64,000 nucleotides of DNA from the NCBI GenBank assembly GCA_034509495.1, contig CM067521.1, positions 21,562,687 through 21,626,686 on the forward strand. The letters are read 5' to 3'. Numbering within the stretch: the first letter of the stretch is position 1; each line of letters begins with the position of its first letter. A program made the translations under genes and the position numbers. Under the pieces are notes generated by a model. It did no database searches, had not been told where the DNA came from, and was given only the letters and a program-made list of their open reading frames with translations. This stretch comes from Acestrorhynchus altus (Eukaryota > Chordata > Actinopteri > Characiformes > Acestrorhynchidae). Positions 48,870-59,511 of this stretch are shown in pieces.

Positions 48870-49330
48870 ATCTCTGGTGTGCCTCATAATGATGAACAGG
48901 TTCCGTTCTGGTTCACGAACCTAATTGTGAACCGTTCTGCACATTTCCACTGACAATGATAGGTTCCTGAACCTGAAAAGTTTGTTTGCAGTGGGAACCA
49001 AAGATTAGTTGGTTTGTCAGCTGGAACAACTGTGGGCATCTAATCGTAGAGCAGCAAGGAGCAGTGACATACCATTTACCTCATACCACCTTCTAGGTCT
49101 TCTTATCGACAAAAGTTGATCCATCTTCTCACATCATGTGTTGAAGAAGTGTTCTGTGACGTATGCTCGGTTCCACTGAAACTGGTGTAAATGTGGGATG
49201 GTTCTCAAAAAAACTGCAAGGTTCTTATAAGCCCAGATGGAACCAGTTTAAGAACTAGAGTGCTTTTGGTGAACAAGAGTGGACCTGGACTAGTTGCCCA
49301 CCCTGCCCTGGACTAGTTGCCCACCAGCCA
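48870..49330. repeat. GGTTC-rich dispersed sequence with a short tandem duplication
   Basis: GAACAGGTTCCGTTCTGGTT and later GGTTCTTATAAGCCCAGATG with GGAACCAG words suggest a degenerate DNA element, class unknown. CCTGGACTAGTTGCCCACC occurs twice in tandem at about 49286-49325. Confidence 0.4.
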
Positions 49331-51096
49331 TCACCAACTATGTAGAAATGTACACAGACACTAATCAGCAGCTACTGTTACTATTATCTTCACAATCAAA
49401 CTATCATTACTTCAGTACATTTGAGTATTACAACAGATGTGTGGGGGTCCAGTGACCCCTAACTAAGTATATATAAGTAGTTGTCACCTCGTCCTGTGAC
49501 TCGCTTTAGTGGCAGTACCGAACAAAAAGCAATGGAAAGTAACCTATTAGAAAAATACCACGACCGAAGGAAACACCACCGGCCTGCTTCAGCACTTCAC
49601 AATCCCATCACTGAACAGCACCTCCTTCATAAAGCAGCAGGAGAGTCTGAGTTTTAAATCCCACTGTAGCTCAAACTCTGATCATAGAAACGCTTTCAGA
49701 ATGTGCTACAGATCACATCGTCATTCTCTTTAGGATTAGGCTCACAATAATCAATTATTAGAAACGGCAGAAGAAATGCAACCATAAAACCATGTTCTCC
49801 ACCAGACATTGTGGAAAACTAGCCCTGCAATGTCAGTCTGCTGACAGCACCTCATTAATGTAACTGATGCCTCACTGGACTAAAAAACATAATAAAAGTT
49901 TTTCAAAGAACTGAAGAAGAATCACTACAGTAGAGTTCTGACTACAGTAGTGATGTAATGGTTCAGGGTGAGCTGATTCTATTATTATAAAAATGGATGT
50001 TTATGTTTCACTAGTGTGTTTGGTGTCTCACTAAAGCCAAACAATGGACAAACGCTGGACACAGAACCACAGACACACATGGTATTTTAGCTGCTCGAGT
50101 TATTTGTCTCAGCATTTGAGTTCTTTTGAAACAGCCTTGTTTATAATATTTGTTTACAAAAGATAAAAGTTATTTCCTGTTTTTCACATTTTAAGTGTTT
50201 TGTTCAAGAAAAGCAAGATGATATGTATTTTCTACTTTTCATGGAATTTTCTGTTGCATTTAAAAAACAAACAAACCAGACACCAGAATAATCGTTCTTT
50301 AATCATAATCCAGGCAGAATGTTCAATTCATCGTGATATTGATTTGAGGTCACATCGCCCAGCACTACCAGAAACAAAGTCCAAATGGTCAGTCATTCTG
50401 GCTGTGTCCTTGTCTAGAGTCTATGACCAGTACCACAGATGCTACGATATCGCTTCTCTTCAGCTGACCACAAATTACACATAAAATCATGTTGTTTAGA
50501 GGATGCTAATGGCTTCCATAACAGCCGAAGAGACCTTCTTGACCACTTAAAGGAAGGTGCATAAGCTGGAGGCCAAAAAGTATTGATTGAACCCCAAGCA
50601 CAGCTGGTTATCTATTCCTGGTTTAACATTCCCTGAAATCCATAACCACCCAGCACATTGACTGAGTTGAACCCAGACAGAGTAGCCTTCGGGGGGCTTT
50701 TCTCAGCCTTCCATTAATGTCTTGCTGTGCTCTTTGTTGTTGCCCCACCAGCTTGAGGCCTTCAGAGCTGTCTTCTACAGCGGTGCAGCCTGCTCAACAA
50801 GAACAAGAACTCATACTGATATCTTTAAAGGAATACTCCAAAATCGATTTCTGTCTTCTCTAACACATAGCATCGTTTATCATAGACAGTCATTTTATTC
50901 CACATAAACACATTTATAATGGACGTCAATGGGCGGACACTAAAGCTGGAGATTAGACCGAAAATACAGCGGTATTCATTTCATTTCCTGTTTATTCCTG
51001 GTTTTGGCTCGTAGCATCCTCCCTGTGAGCAGAGAGCGAGCGGGGAACAAGACTGGGATGGGCCTCTTCTGGCACACTTCCAACTCTCATTTCAGG

Positions 51097-51098
<2 letters not shown>
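49331..51098. other. Non-coding stretch with a family C-like end
   Basis: At about 50315-50370 ATTCATCGTGATATTGATTT and GAGGTCACATCGCCCAGCAC resemble the reversed end of a family C-type element. The segment 50820-50940 looks like a dispersed repeat but its limits are unclear. No gene. Confidence 0.45.

Positions 51099-51140
<42 letters not shown>
51099..51140. repeat. (TC)21 microsatellite
   Basis: Perfect TC tract. Confidence 0.96.
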
Positions 51141-51145
<5 letters not shown>

Positions 51146-51639
51146 GTCTAGTCTCAGATCGTGCAGCACGTCCTCTAGGCACGGGCCCAGACCTCACAAC
51201 TAACTTTGCCCTCTTCCAGACGTGCCCCTTCATACTAACCCCCCCCTGGTGAGTAAGCTGCTGTTTCGCTGCTAAAAATAGAGCGACAGGACAACAAAAG
51301 ACAGCACAGTACAAGGTAGGCATCCAGTTGCAACATAGGAAATCTGAGACGGGCTACGGGGTCCAGCAGAAGAGAAACCTATATGAAGACATGGATGCTC
51401 GTGGAGGGGAGCGGGGAAAGATGCACACTCCAGGTCACCTTGTCTTTTCAGTCAGTGCACGCAGTTCCAACAAAAGACCCATGAAATGTTGCAAATAATT
51501 GTGATCATATGTGACAAAAAATCATATCCTGATGTAGTCTGGCTGAGTGGAAATATGACAAATTCATCAACTTCATGCCAGAGCTCTGTTTTATATCCCT
51601 CCCTAGTGTGTGTGAACTTGAGTGGGTGCAGATGGAAGC
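51141..51639. other. Non-coding stretch, nothing seen
   Basis: No repeat or gene recognised. Confidence 0.45.
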
Positions 51640-51785
51640 AGAGACGAGGAGGAGCGAAGAGCAGGGGCGAAGCAAACTGGGGGAGCAGAAAAAAGGTTTT
51701 CCACAAGATTGACACTCAATATAAACAATATCACCCGTATCTTTCCCTGTTTTATTGTGATATAGATTTAAAAATTAATATATTG
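51640..51785 (+). mobile_element. Family C fragment
   Basis: GGGGGAGCAGAAAAAAGG and ACTCAATATAAACAATATCA are shared with the nested element at 10443. It abuts the next transposase remnant. Confidence 0.55.
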
Positions 51786-51789
51786 CTTC

Positions 51790-52205
51790 AGCGCTACGCC
51801 AGACAATTCAGCATGGAGTTGTAGAGGTTCCTAATGGTGTCCTGTGATAACCCATCCCATGCTTGAATGTTCTCACACAGATCCTGCAGATTGTGTGGTA
51901 GGGGTCAAAAGCAGATAGCATGTCCAATAGCATCCCACACATTTTCAATCAGGGATAGGTCTAGCGATGTGACTGGCCACGGCATATCGTCTGTGTTTTC
52001 AAGGCCAACTCTTCAGACACCAGCAGTGTGCAGACAAGTGGCCTCCTACTGGAAGAGCACAGTGTGCTTTCAGGAAGTGCAGAGCCATTGATTGCACTGG
52101 GCTGTCAAAGTGCCGGAAATGAAGGTCAAAGATGATCTGACTTTGTATGAAATTGCACCCCACACCCTGACGCCTGGCCTTCTGGGCAAGTGACGCTTCA
52201 CGGAA
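51790..52205 (-). pseudogene. Tc1-like transposase remnant, C-terminal half
   Basis: Minus-strand frames read GVRVWGAISY (about 52145-52177) with a short open run to a TGA at 52070-52072, then LFQ, a TAG at 52046-52048 and EATCLHTAGV, then MPWPVTSLDLSLIENVWDA up to about 51930. This is the order of a Tc1 transposase: GVMVWGAISY, FQQDNARPHTA, WPA-SPDLNPIENVWD. The catalytic Glu of LIEN remains (51944-51946), but the Asp of the QDNA motif is Glu (52043-52045), and there are at least two stops plus frame changes. The N-terminal DNA-binding part is not present. Confidence 0.85.
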
Positions 52206-52660
52206 AAGCGTGGTGCTGACCACTGTGCTTCAACACATGGATTCATTCAAATATATAATTTACCAAATAAATAGAAATTGGTTCATAAATAGAATTTTTG
52301 AGTTTCCTGAATCTATATACTTTGTATTGTTACTGGTCATTGTTATACATACCTTATTGAATATGCTATCATGTGTTTTCGTGTATTTTTCTAATAATAG
52401 AGCAGTGATTGTAATACAGTCTGTTAGGGGCATTTCTTGCTGAGTGTCCGGAAAAGGAGGATGATGGCAGGTTCCTCTAATGCTGTTTTAATTGCTGGCT
52501 TAGGGTGGGTATCCACAGTAGCAGCCGTGACCAGCATGGAAGACCCAGGGCCATTTTCTACTGCGGCAGTATAGACAAGATGCCAGGTAGGAGGATTAGG
52601 GAAAGTGTAACCATGTGGCAGAAAATATCCCTGCAGGAAGTGAAATGGACGAATAATTCA

Positions 52661-52663
<3 letters not shown>
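52206..52663. other. Non-coding stretch between two transposase remnants
   Basis: AT-rich, nothing identified. Confidence 0.45.

Positions 52664-52731
<68 letters not shown>
52664..52731. repeat. (TG)34 microsatellite
   Basis: Perfect TG tract of about 68 bases between two Tc1 remnants. Confidence 0.97.
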
Positions 52732-52735
<4 letters not shown>

Positions 52736-52809
52736 GATGGATAATCATTTTGGAAGATTCTAAAAGCCTGGTTTTTCTTCAAGCTCATGTTCAGGCTCCA
52801 CAGAACTGA

Positions 52810-53660
52810 ACTGTGCTGAGGAAATATCAGCATCTAGTGGGGGTTTATGGAAACTGCAGTCCAGTGCAGGACAAGCAATGGAGCAAAAAGTGCATGTCAA
52901 CCTTAATACTTAATACAGCCCATAATACTCTTCAGATGCGAGCATACTACTGCCTCATTGTAAGAGAAGCATCTTGGAGAAGCTACCATCTAAGAAAGAA
53001 GCCTCTGCTCCACAATCGACACCTTCAAGCTCAATAACATTCTGGAAGGACGTCTTCTGGTCAGATGAATTATGCATAATGTTCACCTGCTTTATGAATT
53101 CCACATTGTTTGGACATGATGAGTTAAGATGTAGGTTTGTAGGAGTAAGAAAATAGTTGCAGCCATTTCAGCTTGTTTTGTGTTGGAAAGGCATAAGATG
53201 CTTGTATAAGACATATTCTTTCCCAGTTGGCTAGATGCAGTGTGGCATCCACATTCTGGTGACATCTGCTGAACTTTTGTGCTGCGTGGCGAGGCTGCTC
53301 TCGACACAACCCATCATGCATTCTTGACTTGTGGCAAAGAGGCAACTGGACACATACCATCAGAATTCCTCAACATAAGCATGAAGCATCAGTTGGACAA
53401 CTGAAACATTTAGGTGTCCCTTGGACAGTGACCCCAAACACATATCAGACATGGATGTGAAGCTCATAATGCAGACTAACATTAAGCTTTTGGAATGGTC
53501 TTCCTCAAGCCCTGACCTCAACCCTGTTAAAAATATACAGACTGCGCTTAAAATCTGGTTTGTGTCTGGACAGCATTTTCAAAGATCCAACCAGAATTCT
53601 GCCAGAAGCTTAGTAATGTCTACTAAACGTGCCTGGTGAAGAACTTGCTGAAGGACATGT
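52810..53660 (+). pseudogene. Tc1-like transposase remnant with catalytic Glu replaced
   Basis: Plus-strand frames read RSYHLRKKPLLHNRHLQAQ (about 52973-53030), FWKDVFWSDE (Asp codon 53064-53066), then MNSTLFGHDELRCRFVGVRK, and after degraded sequence DSDPKHISDM (Asp codon 53424-53426) and SSSPDLNPVKNIQTALKIW. This is the order of a Tc1 DD34E transposase of about 340 residues (KKPLL-RQAR, WSDE, LFGHND, QDNDPKH, SPDLNPIENLW). The last two sites are exactly 34 residues apart, but the Glu of NPIEN is Lys (53529-53531). Frameshifts separate the segments. The N-terminal paired-like domain is not recognisable. Confidence 0.87.
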
Positions 53661-54164
53661 AACCAAATAGTGTAATGTGCTGCTTTTAGATTTCTTACCC
53701 TGAATGTGTCATTGTGACTCTGTGTGATTGCTTATTTTCTATTAAAGATGTCTGAAATTGTTTTGACATTCATGTCAAGATTATGTATATTTTGGACAGT
53801 GTCAATATGCATGTCCATATATGTTCATCATATTCCTTTCATTTTATTAGTCCTGTCATTGTTATACTAAGTATCTGTTTCCAGGTGAGCATGACAGATA
53901 TTAACCTCAAACACAGTTTTGTAACAGTGGCCTTTGATCACGGTCTGTGTACTTGTCCTGTCTGTGTACTTCCACAGAATGAAGCTGCCAGCCAACAGAG
54001 CAGAACCATCTCTTTAAAACAGAGATGGTCCTTCAGAAAATTCTAAATTCAGTCCTTCAAAAACTGCAATTAATGAGAAATGTATTAAAGTTTACAAAGA
54101 TATTGATATTGATACAATCAAAGAACTCAATGCCTCCTACTGCTACTTCAGAAAATTAAAGAAA
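53661..54164. other. Non-coding stretch, nothing seen
   Basis: An 87-codon plus-strand frame at 53783-54046 shows no domain. Confidence 0.45.
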
Positions 54165-54300
54165 TGGTACGCTGGGGGCTTTACTCCCATCTAGTCCATG
54201 CCTGGCATTAGTCCTGGTGCCAATAAGTTCATGTTTGTCTGTTCTAGAGTCCTTTTCTATCGGCAGTACGTCTCTACACAGACTAGTCAATTTAAGATTA
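54165..54300 (+). mobile_element. Family B fragment
   Basis: GCTGGGGGCTTTACTCCCAT, CCATGCCTGGCATTAGTCC, GTTCATGTTTGTCTGTTCTA and CTATCGGCAGTACGTCTC: central part only. Confidence 0.8.
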
Positions 54301-54689
54301 GATTTCAACAACTGAATAATGCTGACATTGTAGTCTCAGCTACAACGTTAACATGAGTGACTGTGTGAAAATTCAGTGTCAAAAACACCACATAAAACAG
54401 CGATGACAGTGAGTTTTAACATCTTCAAAACATGGCATGCCAGTAGTGACGTATGGTTTCCAAAATCCAAAGTCTGATAAACTTCATAAAGTTAATATCC
54501 ACAACATGTGAAATTCTAAAGTCAGAGGTTGACATGTTGTCGTGGCTTTTAATAATCAAATCAAACATTGGAGCTAGTGGTGTAAGTTAATCAACAGTTA
54601 AGACGTAAAGCGTTATTGTTATATCTGTAATGGATTGATGGTGTTTTAATACTATGACAATTTTCCTAAAACATGATTTAAAAAACTAA

Positions 54690-55133
54690 GTATATCATCT
54701 TGCTTAGAATATCACAATATATTGAATCATAATTCTTCTATCATGATACATATCGTAAGGATCTTGCCAACATACAGCCCTAGTTGTCTGTCATTGGAGC
54801 CCAGCATCTTTCTGACGTCCAGTGCCAGTACTGGGATGAATGGGTGTTAATATAGGATGTATAACAAGGTCAGATTTTGTTCCTCCTGAATTTATATATT
54901 TTAGCAATATCTGTTGCAATATAAACAAATCAGTGTGTCAACGTGTCACTAAAGACATTAATGCCTTCTCTACATCAAAGATTAGAGTAAAATAAATGCT
55001 TCAGGTTGATCTGCCATGGAAAATTGTTTTACTTTTGTATGAAGCAGCAAAAAATGTTATTAAATCTGCTTGTGAATATTATGCACGCCCACATTGCGAT
55101 GGTGATGCTGAAATGATATATTGTGCAGCCCTA
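54690..55133 (-). mobile_element. Remains of GGCTGCAC / ATCG-type DNA elements
   Basis: One element ends near 54784 with ATGATACATATCGTAAGGAT and CCAACATACAGCCCTAG. A second runs to about 55133, ending ACATTGCGATGGTGATGCTG then ATATATTGTGCAGCCCTA, the reverse of the end at 9595. Exact starts are unclear. Confidence 0.55.
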
Positions 55134-57040
55134 CTTCAGAACTAATCAATCCTTGTGAAGTTTTGATTTACTATCAGGTAGCTTGTTTTTGCACCACAAA
55201 ACACTTCTAGATCTTCTCATTTTGGAACGAACTTTAAAGACCAGTCTCCTGCATAAACTTGCCTTTCCTATATCGAATATCTGCACATTTCTAACACAAA
55301 CCAACATTTATCATTCAATCAGGATTGTCATTGTTGGATTTCTGGAGAGCTTAGTAACTAAAGTATTGCTTTACATTGCACTGGATAAAAAAAAAAAAAA
55401 GAACTTTTTGCTCATTCAAGTGAACAAAACTCTGTCAGCGATCAAACAATGAGATCGGACACCACGGCTCACGTTTCACTGTGCAGTGAATTGGGCCTTC
55501 GTGGAACGAAATATAACGGAGCGTTCTGAATGGAGGAGATGACATCTGTACATTTCTGTGTCATTCAGGCCAAAGTGTTCGGCTTGATGGGAGTATGGGC
55601 TGCAGCCAGGTCACAAGGCTACATGGCATGGGGTCTTTTGCATCTCTAATTCATGGTGGAAAAATTGGAGTTTGTTCTTAGATGGGAGGCTCCTCAAGCT
55701 ACAGGCAATAATTGAAAACGGAAACTGGACCAAGGGTTATACATACATGCTTTTTGGTCATTTGTATTAACTACCTTTAAGGCAGCACTGGATACTGTCG
55801 GAGCCACACTTTTGCTGGTCTAGGCCTGCTAGGCAGAATGTAACTAACTCTCTGAGTAGCTATTTACAGCCTCATTTATGAACTTACCAACTGGAATAAA
55901 TCTAAAATTAGCCTAAAACTGGTGTTTTATATGATCGCTGTCCAATGAAAAAAATGGTGACTTTACAGCAGTGGACACAAAAACGTTAACGTGAATGAAA
56001 GACACTGTTAAACATAAGTAATTAACAGTACTTTTAGAATGTTTCTGTTGGTCTGTTCATCGAGAGTCATTAGGGCGGAGACAGTAGGACATATCGGGAC
56101 AGTGATGGTAATATGGTAATAGACTACGTATTTTTATAGAAGTAAAAATCGAGAGATCCAACATGCTCAAAATATCAACTTTATATAAACATTAATAGAA
56201 CGTTCTAATAAACTGTACTCCTGATCACACTACTGCTGATATGCAAGGCAGCCATGCTGGATCCTGAACTCCCGTGTAGAAGATCTGACTTGGAGGGGCG
56301 TTCCTGATGAACTTCCCGACATCCCAGTTCAAATGGAATGCCACATTATATACAGCTTCCTAGAAATAACATACAGCACACGGGAGCTTGCAGGATTTCA
56401 AAACCTGTCACAGGAAGGACGTTTTCGTGATGTTTAAACCAGATCATCTCGCCTCTGAAACGGCTGACTGTGCACTTGTTCAATCTGCCACAAGAATTAC
56501 ATCATAACCAAGAACAAACAGAATGTGAATGGTTCTGAAAACGGTTAATCATTAGGGATGCACTGAAATTCAAAACTTTGGCTGAAACGGAAAGCAAACG
56601 AAATGCAACCAGCTCAAACGGAACTACATCATTAATTTTCCCAATTTTTAACCAAAGCGTAAATGAAATAGCATAAAAATGTGGTTTTGTCTTAAAATAT
56701 TTATTGGACAGTGAGCATTTTTCACATCCCAGCAGATATACAAAAGCACAATAACTTAAAGTGTACTCCTCTTGACAAATCGGAACAATGCAAATCCTTG
56801 GGTCATTCTCTGACCCTTTCAAATCTGACACCTGCATAAACTTCTTTGAACCACCTTAAGGTTCCTATCTACTGCAGATGCAGGCGAAATGCAGTCAAAG
56901 TGACATAATGGCAGACAAAACCGCCTGGCACACGGAAATTTAAACATGGTGGCCTGTCCACGATGCACCTTGATCGTTCATTGGCTAAATGACCCTTTAT
57001 ATACATCCCAGAAATCCTTCCAGGTGATTGGTTTCAAGTT
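55134..57040. other. Non-coding stretch with a possible hAT end
   Basis: At about 56553 AGGGATGCACTGAAATTC and TTTGGCTGAAACGGAAAGC resemble a known type of fish hAT end (GGGATGCACCGAAA). The 111-residue minus frame at 56502-56837 reads across it and is not considered a gene. Nothing else seen. Confidence 0.45.
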
Positions 57041-57561
57041 AGTCCATCAGTTTCTCTGCATGCTTTACTTTCACCCTGATCTTCAGGACCCCACAGGACC
57101 ACCACAGAGCAGGTATTGAGGGGTACGTGATGGCTCATTCTCAGCATGCACTGACTATAGTGCTATGTGCGTATGTGTTGCACTGATGTGAGTGGATCAG
57201 ACAGCAATGCTGCTGGAGTGTTTAAACCCCTCGGTGTCATTTCTGGTCTGAGAAGCAGACAGAAATATCCAGGCAGCAGCATCACGTGGGCAGCATCCTG
57301 GGAGCACTGTGCACAAACACCAACTCTGCAGAACCAGAGCTTCTGTATCAGGACCAGCAGCGTGAACAGTGAGTGGACAGTGTTTAAACACTCCAGCAGC
57401 TTTGCTGTTTCCAATCCACTGGTCCCAGCACAACACGCACTAACACAACCACAATGGCAGAGTCACTGCAGTGCTGGGAATGACCTCCACCCACACAGTA
57501 CCTGCTCTCTGGTGGTCATGCAGGGTCCTGACCGTTGAAGAACAGGGTGCCTAACAAAGTA
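57041..57561. mobile_element. Family A foldback element with long internal inverted repeat
   Basis: The left arm (about 57066-57227) carries CCTGATCTTCAGGACCCCAC, CACAGAGCAGGTATTGAGG, GAGTGGATCAGACAGCAATG and CTGGAGTGTTTAAAC. The right arm (57382-57561) carries the same words reversed (GTTTAAACACTCCAGCAGC, TGCTCTCTGGTGGTCATGCA, GGGTCCTGACCGTTGAAG). Spacer about 155 bases. Terminal repeats are degraded. The 123-residue plus frame at 57167-57538 and the opposite frames read the palindrome and are not genes. Confidence 0.88.
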
Positions 57562-57849
57562 CGCACGAAACCTTGGGCCTGATGAGTTTTCCAGCAGTAA
57601 AACAACCTAATGATGGGAAAACAGGGATTCTAGATTAAAAATGCTGGAATTCTTTAGATACTTTAGGAATCTTGGGATCTAGAAATGTTGCATCTGGGCC
57701 TTGGGGTGGCAGTAACACCTGCATAAACTCCCTTATCCCATAATCACCACCCAGGGCCAGTGCACCCTGCAGACCAGGGCAGGTAACAGCACTAAGGGTA
57801 AACAGTAACGTTACATTGTATCAAAATTGTTACAAACGCAACAATGTTT
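57562..57849. other. Spacer before CpG island, nothing seen
   Basis: No feature identified. Confidence 0.4.
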
Positions 57850-58430
57850 CACTCTGGAGGCTGTGCGCATCACCAGGCCTCTGTCCATCTTTCCATGAGC
57901 ACACTTTGAGGAGGAGCATCCCTGCGCAGCTCACCCCCTCACAAACCACAAATGCACACTTATTGCCCCCCGGTGCGCCCCCCGGCCCTGTCCGCACTGC
58001 TTCTCAGCAGACACCACGTCTATCAAAGGCGCACGAGCACCGCCGGCGGTTTTGCGCAGAGCAGCAAAAACGACGCCGCATCAGGAAGATGCGCAGAGAC
58101 TCCACCGGCTCCGGCGCATCCTGCCCCATGTTTATCGCGGGGGCTGACGTCAACGCCGCCCCGCGGCCGCCTCCCCCCGCATCCCGTCACCCGGCTCGAG
58201 GCGCAAACCCGGCTTACCTCTGCGGACTCCCGCTGTGCGCTGCGGACGGGGGCGCGCAGCCGTGCGCGAGCGGTGCGGTGCAGCGGGGCCGGCTGCGCGA
58301 GCGTCTGCGTGCGTGAGAGAGGGAGGGAGAGAGAGAGAGTGAGGGAGGGAAGGAGGGAGGGAGAGAGTGGGATGCGCGTGCCCGTGGCCCGTGCTCGCTG
58401 TCGCGCGTCACAGCAGGAGCGGGTTTGGGG
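57850..58430. promoter_or_regulatory. CpG island, probable promoter region
   Basis: This is the only extended GC-rich, CpG-dense stretch in the window, with GCGCGCAG, CCGCGGCCGC (a NotI site at 58163-58170) and CGCCGGCGG runs. A palindromic cAMP-response-type box TGACGTCA lies at 58145-58152. Dense unmethylated CpG is the usual sign of a vertebrate promoter. Direction is not certain; the splice donor at 58217 favours a minus-strand gene. Frames of 220, 166 and 101 residues arise from high GC content. Confidence 0.75.
58218..58420 (-). other. Candidate non-coding first exon of a minus-strand gene
   Basis: Reading leftward on the minus strand, a CT-rich leader (58310-58370) passes through GC-rich sequence to TCCGCAGAG then GTAAGCC: a consensus 5' splice site with intron starting at 58217. 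No ATG with a convincing coding frame is seen before the donor, so it would be 5' UTR. The start at about 58420 is only the edge of the CpG-rich zone. The next exon was not identified; much of the window could be intron 1. Confidence 0.35.
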
Positions 58431-58516
58431 GGGGGATTATCTGGACACAGCTGGACAGGTGTTTCAGAGGACAGGGGTGGTCCAGAAGAAAGTGCTGACA
58501 AGCTTAATGTTTTATG

Positions 58517-58752
58517 CACCCATCAGCCACAACATTATGACCACCTCCTTGTTCCTACCTCCATCTGTTCCTCTGCATGCGCCAGTGGTCAGGACCACTC
58601 ACTGTCCACTCTGATACACTCCTATCTAGTTACTTCACTGCAGTTTGTGTTGAGAATCTTATTCACGGTCCAGCTGTGACACTAAGGGGTTTAAGCACTC
58701 CAGCAGCACTGCTGTGTCTGATCCATTTGTGCCAGCGCAACTGGCATTCCAA

Positions 58753-58755
<3 letters not shown>
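58517..58755 (-). mobile_element. Family A element, partial
   Basis: Begins CACCCATCAGCCACAACATT plus ATGACCACCTCC (terminal repeat) and includes AGCACTCCAGCAGCACTGCT and TGTGTCTGATCCATTTGTGC. It is cut short at the AAT microsatellite. Confidence 0.82.

Positions 58756-58800
<45 letters not shown>
58756..58800. repeat. (AAT)15 microsatellite
   Basis: Perfect trinucleotide tract, starting at the truncated end of family A. Confidence 0.96.
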
Positions 58801-59138
58801 CAACATTATGTAAATGTGATCCGTTTTTTATTTAATTTTTACATGAATCGGGATGGTGAATTGTGAATATAGTATTATAATATATATATAATATACTGGT
58901 CTTGGTCCATAAATGTTGATAGGTTGATGTTTGTTAATATACAGTGATGCTTTGTTTGTGAATCCTTTAGAATGTTTTATATTTCTATATAATATAATAT
59001 AATATAATATAATATAATATAATATAATATAATATAATTTATTTGACCTAAAACTTCCACACAGATATTAAAAATTGAGAAGAATCAAACCAACAAATAA
59101 GACAAAATTATTACACTTATTATTATTATTATTATTAT

Positions 59139-59169
<31 letters not shown>

Positions 59170-59198
59170 TATTGAGGAAAATGATCCAATATTACATA
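58801..59198. repeat. AT-rich region with pentanucleotide and TTA/TAA repeats
   Basis: (AATAT)10 at 58988-59038 and a TTA / ATA / TTA compound at 59117-59170 whose parts are mutually complementary. Confidence 0.92.
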
Positions 59199-59372
59199 CT
59201 AGTCCATCTTTTAAATATTGTTAAAAAGTTTTGTTATTTTTGTTTATGATTTAGTTTAAAAAATTCTCATATATTTTTATATTCATTACATTTAAAGTGA
59301 TATATTTCAAGCTTTTTCAAGACTTTGATACTAATTTGTAATTTAGTCAGGACCTATAAGCCATCTTGATCA
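59199..59372. mobile_element. Family E MITE, left part
   Basis: CTAGTCCATCTTTTAAATAT, then TTCATTACATTTAAAGTGAT with ATATTTCAAGCTTTTT as in the copy at 17444. The right terminal repeat is missing, replaced by TA repeats. Confidence 0.75.
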
Positions 59373-59383
59373 GCAGTACATAA

Positions 59384-59454
59384 ATATATATATATGTATA
59401 TATATATCTGTCTCTTATACACATCTTAGGAAGACAAGCACTGACGACATGATC

Positions 59455-59506
<52 letters not shown>
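59384..59506. repeat. (TA)n microsatellite interrupted by adapter sequence
   Basis: TA tracts at 59384-59407 and 59457-59506 flank 49 bases of non-TA sequence that match a sequencing-library adapter (see next entry). The real locus is presumably one TA tract of unknown length. Confidence 0.9.
59408..59456 (+). other. Sequencing adapter contamination: Tn5 mosaic end plus stLFR-type adapter
   Basis: CTGTCTCTTATACACATCT at 59408-59426 is identical to the 19-base Tn5 mosaic end used in tagmentation libraries. It is followed by TAGGAAGACAAGCACTGACG then ACATGATCAC, which from memory matches the first part of the single-tube long fragment read (stLFR) transposon adapter. This is a synthetic sequence left in the assembly, not an insertion in the fish. 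The second part of the match rests on memory; the 19-base mosaic end is certain. Confidence 0.93.

Positions 59507-59509
<3 letters not shown>

Positions 59510-59511
<2 letters not shown>

Noticed and set aside
57167..57538. 123-residue frame as a gene
   Set aside because: It reads through the palindromic family A element; similar peptides (MLRWYEW, MLRWYDL, MLCWDQW) occur at other copies only because the DNA repeats.
57816..58614. Open frames of 166 and 220 residues on the plus strand and 101 on the minus strand in the GC-rich region
   Set aside because: High GC content removes stop codons. The predicted peptides are Pro/Ala/Arg-rich without any domain, and the longest runs into a family A transposon.
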